Position numbers and translations under genes: made by a program. From assembly GCF_900230195.1 (NCBI RefSeq), contig NZ_OCNE01000014.1, forward strand, positions 118,041 through 182,040: a DNA stretch of 64,000 nt, read 5' to 3'. The stretch comes from Streptomyces zhaozhouensis (GTDB lineage: Bacteria > Actinomycetota > Actinomycetes > Streptomycetales > Streptomycetaceae). The notes under the pieces were generated by a model. The model saw only the letters and a list, made by a program, of their open reading frames with translations, had not been told where the DNA came from and searched no databases. This document shows, one piece after another, positions 50,526 to 64,000 of this stretch; the first letter of the stretch is position 1, and every line of letters begins with the position of its first letter.

Positions 50526-51541
50526 TGTCCTCATCCCTGCTCGACACCGGATCCCCCCGGGAGACCGGGAGATCCCCCGGGGTGCTCGCCCTGGACGACG
50601 CGACGGCGGCCGCCGTGGACACGGTGGCGCGGGCCCTGCTGCCGGTGGCCGACGGCGAGGTCGACGCCCCCGGGTGGTCGGCCGCGGCCCGGCGGCTGTG
50701 GCACGAGCTGCCGACGGCGCTGCGCCGCGCGCTGGCCGACTTCCGCCGCGACCCGGGCCCGGGGGGCGCGCTGCTGCTGCGCGGGCTGCCGGTGCACGAG
50801 GCGGGTGTGCCGGCGACCCCCTCGGTCAGCGGCTCCGTGCAGCGGCGCGCGACCCTGCCGGCTTCGGTGCTGGCCCTGGTCGCCCACGCGTTGGGCGACC
50901 AGATCGCCTACCGCTCGGAGAAGTCGGGCGCGCTGGTGCACGACGTGGTGCCGGTGCCGGGCAGCGAGGAGTTCCAGGGCAACGAGGGCTCGGTGCTGCT
51001 GACCTTCCACAACGAGAACGCGTTCGATCCGCACCGCCCCGACTACGTGCTGCTGTTCTGTCTGCGGGCCGACCACGAGCGGGTGGCGGGGCTGCGGACC
51101 GCCTCCATCCGGCAGGTGCGGGGGCTGCTCGACGAGCGGCACCGCGAGGCGCTGTTCCGCGCGGACTTCGTGACGGCGCCGCCGCCCTCGTTCGGCGCCG
51201 GGCGGGGCAGGTCGCTGCGGCACGCGGTGCTCAGCGGCGCGTGGGACGACCCGGACCTGCTGGTGGACTTCGCCGCCACCTCGGCGGTGACGCCCCGGGG
51301 CACCGAGGCGATGCGGGCGCTCCAGGAGCTGTTCGCCGCGCACGCCGACACCCATCTGCTGGTCCCCGGCGACCTGGCGATCGTCGACAACCGGCTGACG
51401 GTCCACGGCAGGACCGCGTTCGTGCCGCGCTACGACGGGCTGGACCGGTGGCTGCAACGCGCCTTCGTCGCCCGGGACCTGCGCGCCTCCCGCGCGCGCC
51501 GGGCGGGCGACGGCCAGGTGCTGGCCGACCTCACCCCCTGA
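50525..51541 (+). CDS. Fe(II)/2-oxoglutarate-dependent hydroxylase, AsnO/VioC type
   Basis: A 338-residue clavaminate-synthase-like oxygenase. The facial triad is His162-x-Glu164 (FHNENAFDPHRPDYV) and His294 (DNRLTVHGRTAF); Arg308 or Arg312 (DRWLQR) would bind 2-oxoglutarate. The HxE rather than HxD motif is typical of AsnO, VioC and related enzymes, which hydroxylate the beta carbon of free Asn, Arg and similar amino acids. The start codon shares one base with the NRPS 1 stop (TGATG), so the two are coupled. Because two adenylation codes look Asn-like, beta-hydroxyasparagine is the first candidate; Arg or a ureido amino acid remains possible. Confidence 0.9.
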
Positions 51542-51571
51542 GTTCCCCCTCGGCGGCGCGCGGCGCCCCGC

Positions 51572-51588
51572 AGAGACAAAGAAGCAGC
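51572..51588 (+). promoter_or_regulatory. Shared cluster motif, copy 3 (upstream of NRPS 2)
   Basis: AGAGACAAA-GAA-GCAGC lies 93 nt before the NRPS 2 start and identically matches the fixed bases of copy 1 upstream of the mbtH-like gene. It suggests that NRPS 2 has its own promoter in this 139-nt gap. Confidence 0.45.
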
Positions 51589-51680
51589 CGCGCTGACGGG
51601 CGACCGTTGCCCTTCCTTCCCTGGTGAGGGGCGCGCGGCCCGCGACAGACTCCTCACGCGTGACCCCCAGGAGGTGGGCT

Positions 51681-61363
<9,683 letters not shown>

Positions 61364-61367
<4 letters not shown>

Positions 61368-62692
61368 GCGAGACCGGGGCGGCGACCCTCCCCACCACGT
61401 CCGACGGCGGAGGCGCCGCTGCCCGCCCGGTCGACGTCGACCCGGACACCCGGGTGTTCGAGGAGTACGAGTCGGAGGTGCGGCTGTACTGCCGCACGTT
61501 CCCCGAGGTGTTCGACCGGGCGAAGGGCACCGAGCTGTTCACCGAGGACGGCCGCCGCTACCTGGACTTCTTCTGCGGCGCCGGCAGCCTCAACTACGGG
61601 CACAACAACGGGCTGATCAAGCGGCGGGTCGCCGACTACCTGGCCGCCGACGGCCTGACCCACGGCCTCGACCTGCACACGGTCGCCAAGCGCGACTTCC
61701 TGCGCGCCCTGGCGGACACCGTGCTGCGACCCCGGGGACTGGACTACAAGGCGCAGTTCGTCGGCCCCACCGGGACGGACGCGGTGGAGGCCGCCCTGAA
61801 GCTGGCCCGGCGGGTGACCGGACGGAGCGGTCTGGTCGCCTTCACCGGCGCCTTCCACGGCATGTCGCGCGGCTCGCTCTCGGTCACCGGCAGCCTTCGC
61901 GCCCGGCGGGCCGGCGGCGCGAGCGGGCAGGACGTCACCTTCGTTCCCTACGCGGACGGCCCCCGGGGTCCGTTCGACTCCGTGGCCTACCTCGAACGGC
62001 TGCTGGGCGACCCCTCGTCGGGAACGGAGCCGCCTGCCGCGGTGATCGTGGAGCCGGTCCAACTGGAGGGCGGGGTCTATCCCGCGCCGGCCGAATGGCT
62101 CGCCGGACTGCGGGAACTCACCGCCAGACACGGGGTGTTGCTGGTACTGGACGAGATCCAGGCCGGCTGCGGGCGCACCGGCACCTTCTTCGGCTTCGAG
62201 GACGCCGGGATCGTCCCCGACATCGTCACCGTCTCCAAGTCGATCGGCGGCCTGGGCCTGCCGTTGGCGCTGACGCTGCTGCGCCGCGACCTCGACGCCT
62301 GGCGCCCCGGCGAGCACACCGGCACCTTCCGGGGCAACCAACTGGCGTTCGTCGCCGCCACGGCCGCCCTCGCACTGTGGCGAGACCCCGCCTTCCAGGC
62401 CGGGTTGGCGGCCGGGGCAGAGCGGATGCGTCGCTTCGGCGAGGAGTTGACCGCCCGCGAGCCGCACGCGCGGGTCAGGGGGCGCGGGATGGTGCTCGGC
62501 GTCGACCTGGCGGAGGCGGGCGGGGCGCGGCGCGCCCAACGGGTGCAGCGCCGGGCGTTCGAGACCGGTCTGATCGTGGAGCTGTGCGGACGCCACGACG
62601 AGGTCATCAAGCTGCTGCCGCCCCTCACCGCGACGCCGGCCGAACTGGACGAGGGTCTCGGCCTCCTGGCGGCGGCCCTGCGGTCGGACTGA
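61364..62692 (+). CDS. Class III aminotransferase, diaminobutyrate-2-oxoglutarate type (EctB-like)
   Basis: A 442-residue PLP enzyme resembling EctB/DAB aminotransferases, which make L-2,4-diaminobutyrate from aspartate semialdehyde and glutamate. Visible motifs: VFEEYESEVRLYCRTFP (typical of the group), FFCGAGSLNYGHNN, GPTGTDAVEAALKLAR, DEIQAGCGRTG and the PLP lysine in TVSKSIGG. The ATG overlaps the NRPS 2 stop (ATGA). No ectA or ectC lies beside it, so the product is probably diaminobutyrate for the peptide rather than ectoine. The first 25 residues are an extra disordered tail. Confidence 0.9.
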
Positions 62693-62758
62693 AGGCCCGC
62701 GCCGCCGTCAGCCCGACCCCGTTTCCGCCGAACGCCCGTTCCCCCTGAGGAGCCCTTC

Positions 62759-63700
62759 ATGACCGGCACCGAGCGCCGCCACCTGATCTCGATCGACGAC
62801 CTGGGCGACGAGGAGCTGCGGTGGCTCGTGCGGCGCGGCGTCGAGTACGCCGCGGGTGCCCACCGCGACGCCCGCCCGCTGCGGGACGCCGTCGTCGGCA
62901 CGCTCTTCCGCAAGACCTCGACCCGCACCAGGACCGCGTTCTCCGCCGGGGCGCTGCGGCTCGGCGCCCAGGTGATCGCCTACGGGCCGGCCGACCTCCA
63001 GGAGAACACCGGGGAGACGGTCGCCGACACGGCCGCCGTGCTCTCCCGGATGCTGGACGCGCTGGTCGCCAGGACCTCCGGCGACGAGGCCGAACTCCGC
63101 ACGCTGGCCGACCAGTCGACGATGTCGGTGATCAACGCGATGAGCGCGGCCGAGCACCCCACCCAGGCACTCACCGACCTGACGACCCTTCAGCAGCGCT
63201 TCGGCGCGGTCGACGGGTTGCGGGTGCTCTACGTGGGCGAGGGCAACAACACCGCGTCCGCACTGGCGTTGGCGCTCTCCCGCTACCCCGGCACCCGGCT
63301 CTGGCTGCGCACCCCGCCCGGCTACGGGCTGGCGCCCGGGTATCTGGCGCGCGCCGCCGCCCAGGGGCGGCGCACCGGCTCCCTGGTCGAGGAGCGCCAC
63401 GACATGGCGGGGCTGCCGGAGGCCGACGTCGTCTACACCACTCGCTGGCAGACCACGGGGACCACCAAGCACACCGAGGACTGGCGGACGGTCTTCGCGC
63501 CGTTCCGGGTCGGCCGCGAGGTGCTGGAGGCCAGCGGGGCCGGGGTCTTCCTGCACGACCTGCCGGCGCACCGGGGCGACGAGGTCACCGGCGAGGTGCT
63601 GGACGGTCCGGCCAGCCTCGCCTTCACCCAGGCGGAGAACAAGTACCACAGCGCACGGGCCGTCCTGGAGTGGTGCGTGGCCGCGCCCGACGGCGTTTGA
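62759..63700 (+). CDS. Ornithine carbamoyltransferase homologue, altered amine-substrate site
   Basis: A 313-residue transcarbamoylase. The carbamoyl-phosphate site is intact: KTSTRTR (residues 52-58) and HPTQ (133-136). The amino-acid side differs from housekeeping OTC: HCLP is replaced by HDLP (266-269), and the loop that normally reads like DVWVSMG is DVVYTTRWQTTG. A cluster-specific amine acceptor is therefore likely. In viomycin-type pathways a related enzyme carbamoylates diaminopropionate-derived residues. Its position directly after the diaminobutyrate aminotransferase suggests formation of a ureido amino acid or residue. The ATG at 62759 follows TGAGGAGCCC. Confidence 0.88.
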   Translation: MTGTERRHLISIDDLGDEELRWLVRRGVEYAAGAHRDARPLRDAVVGTLFRKTSTRTRTAFSAGALRLGAQVIAYGPADLQENTGETVADTAAVLSRMLDALVARTSGDEAELRTLADQSTMSVINAMSAAEHPTQALTDLTTLQQRFGAVDGLRVLYVGEGNNTASALALALSRYPGTRLWLRTPPGYGLAPGYLARAAAQGRRTGSLVEERHDMAGLPEADVVYTTRWQTTGTTKHTEDWRTVFAPFRVGREVLEASGAGVFLHDLPAHRGDEVTGEVLDGPASLAFTQAENKYHSARAVLEWCVAAPDGV

Positions 63701-63791
63701 CCCCGGCGGGGCCCGGTGCCCCGCTTCGCCGAGGCCGGTCGGAGCGCCCGGCGCACGCCTTACGCACGAGTCCCTGGAAGGAAGGTCAGCG

Positions 63792-64000
63792 ATGTCGGAG
63801 TCCGTTCTCCTGCCCGGCGGGAGATGGCGGTTGTGGGGTCAGTTCGCGTTGCGGGGCGCCGGCTTCCCCGCCCACGAGATCCTGCGACTCGCCTCCACCC
63901 CCCTGGCCACCACCGCCGACCACCTCACCCCCCACCCACGCGACACACCCGACTGGAAAACCTACGAACACACCTACACCCAAACCACCCTTACCACCAC
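63792..64000 (+). CDS. Start of an unidentified protein, weakly resembling a lantibiotic dehydratase N-terminus (3' end outside window)
   Basis: At least 69 residues are encoded. The ATG at 63792 follows GGAAGGTCAGC. The segment WRLWGQFALRGAGFPAHEILRLAS resembles, from memory, the N-terminus of lantibiotic-dehydratase-family proteins, but too little is present for certainty. From about 63890 the plus strand becomes almost free of G and uses many ACC, CAC, AAA and GAA codons, unlike the neighbouring genes. That shift could mean a different evolutionary origin. It may be the next gene of the cluster. Confidence 0.5.
   Translation, partial: MSESVLLPGGRWRLWGQFALRGAGFPAHEILRLASTPLATTADHLTPHPRDTPDWKTYEHTYTQTTLTT

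Noticed and set aside
62759..63700. Housekeeping argF
   Set aside because: The acceptor-side motifs differ (HDLP for HCLP, no SMG loop) and there are no other arginine genes nearby.

Overview
The window is chromosomal DNA from an actinomycete, most likely a Streptomyces or close relative. Evidence: very high G+C with G/C-ending codons throughout, rbpA behind a perfect SigR-type promoter and next to fxsA and a polyprenol-phosphate mannose synthase gene (the arrangement known in Streptomyces), a sugar ABC importer operon without its own ATPase gene, a SpoIIE/RsbW-type multidomain regulator, and the common Streptomyces intergenic hairpin sequence. No tRNA, rRNA, CRISPR array, insertion sequence or origin was recognised.

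Positions 1-36.4 kb are ordinary core and accessory genes in short units. They are: an edge-truncated membrane protein; a DeoR regulator; a family A DNA polymerase-like protein; a VOC protein; a divergent MocR/YczE pair; rbpA; the fxsA-ppm1-lnt operon (polyprenol-phosphate mannose and lipoprotein N-acylation); an amidohydrolase; an Lrp/AsnC regulator; an acyl-CoA dehydrogenase; a secreted cupin; a GNAT protein; a Sua5/YciO protein; an enoyl-CoA hydratase/isomerase-family enzyme; a secreted GH43 enzyme; a P-loop protein; an alanine/glycine:cation symporter; a LacI regulator divergent from a sugar ABC importer operon; a glutathione peroxidase; a SpoIIE-like regulator that lacks all three phosphatase metal aspartates; a UvrA-like ABC protein; a secreted tripeptidyl-aminopeptidase-type hydrolase; and a membrane acyltransferase.

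From about 37.6 kb to the right edge lies a nonribosomal peptide cluster that I cannot match to a known product. On the minus strand are two overlapping LuxR-type regulators, then sbnB and sbnA (L-2,3-diaminopropionate supply), an MbtH-like protein and an MFS exporter. On the plus strand are NRPS 1 (C-A-T-C-A-T-TE), an Fe(II)/2-oxoglutarate hydroxylase of the AsnO/VioC type, NRPS 2 (three C-A-T modules, no TE), an EctB-like diaminobutyrate aminotransferase, an ornithine-carbamoyltransferase homologue, and the start of a further gene that weakly resembles a lantibiotic dehydratase N-terminus. The NRPS 1 thioesterase has Cys where the nucleophilic Ser normally sits, as in enzymes that form beta-lactone (obafluorin) or beta-lactam (sulfazecin) rings. 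Hand-read adenylation codes suggest Asn-like, Gln-like and basic residues on NRPS 2, and Thr and Asn-like residues on NRPS 1. A working hypothesis is a five-module peptide containing diaminopropionate/diaminobutyrate or ureido residues and a hydroxylated residue, possibly released as a strained ring. A short shared motif in three intergenic regions of the cluster may be the site of a cluster regulator.
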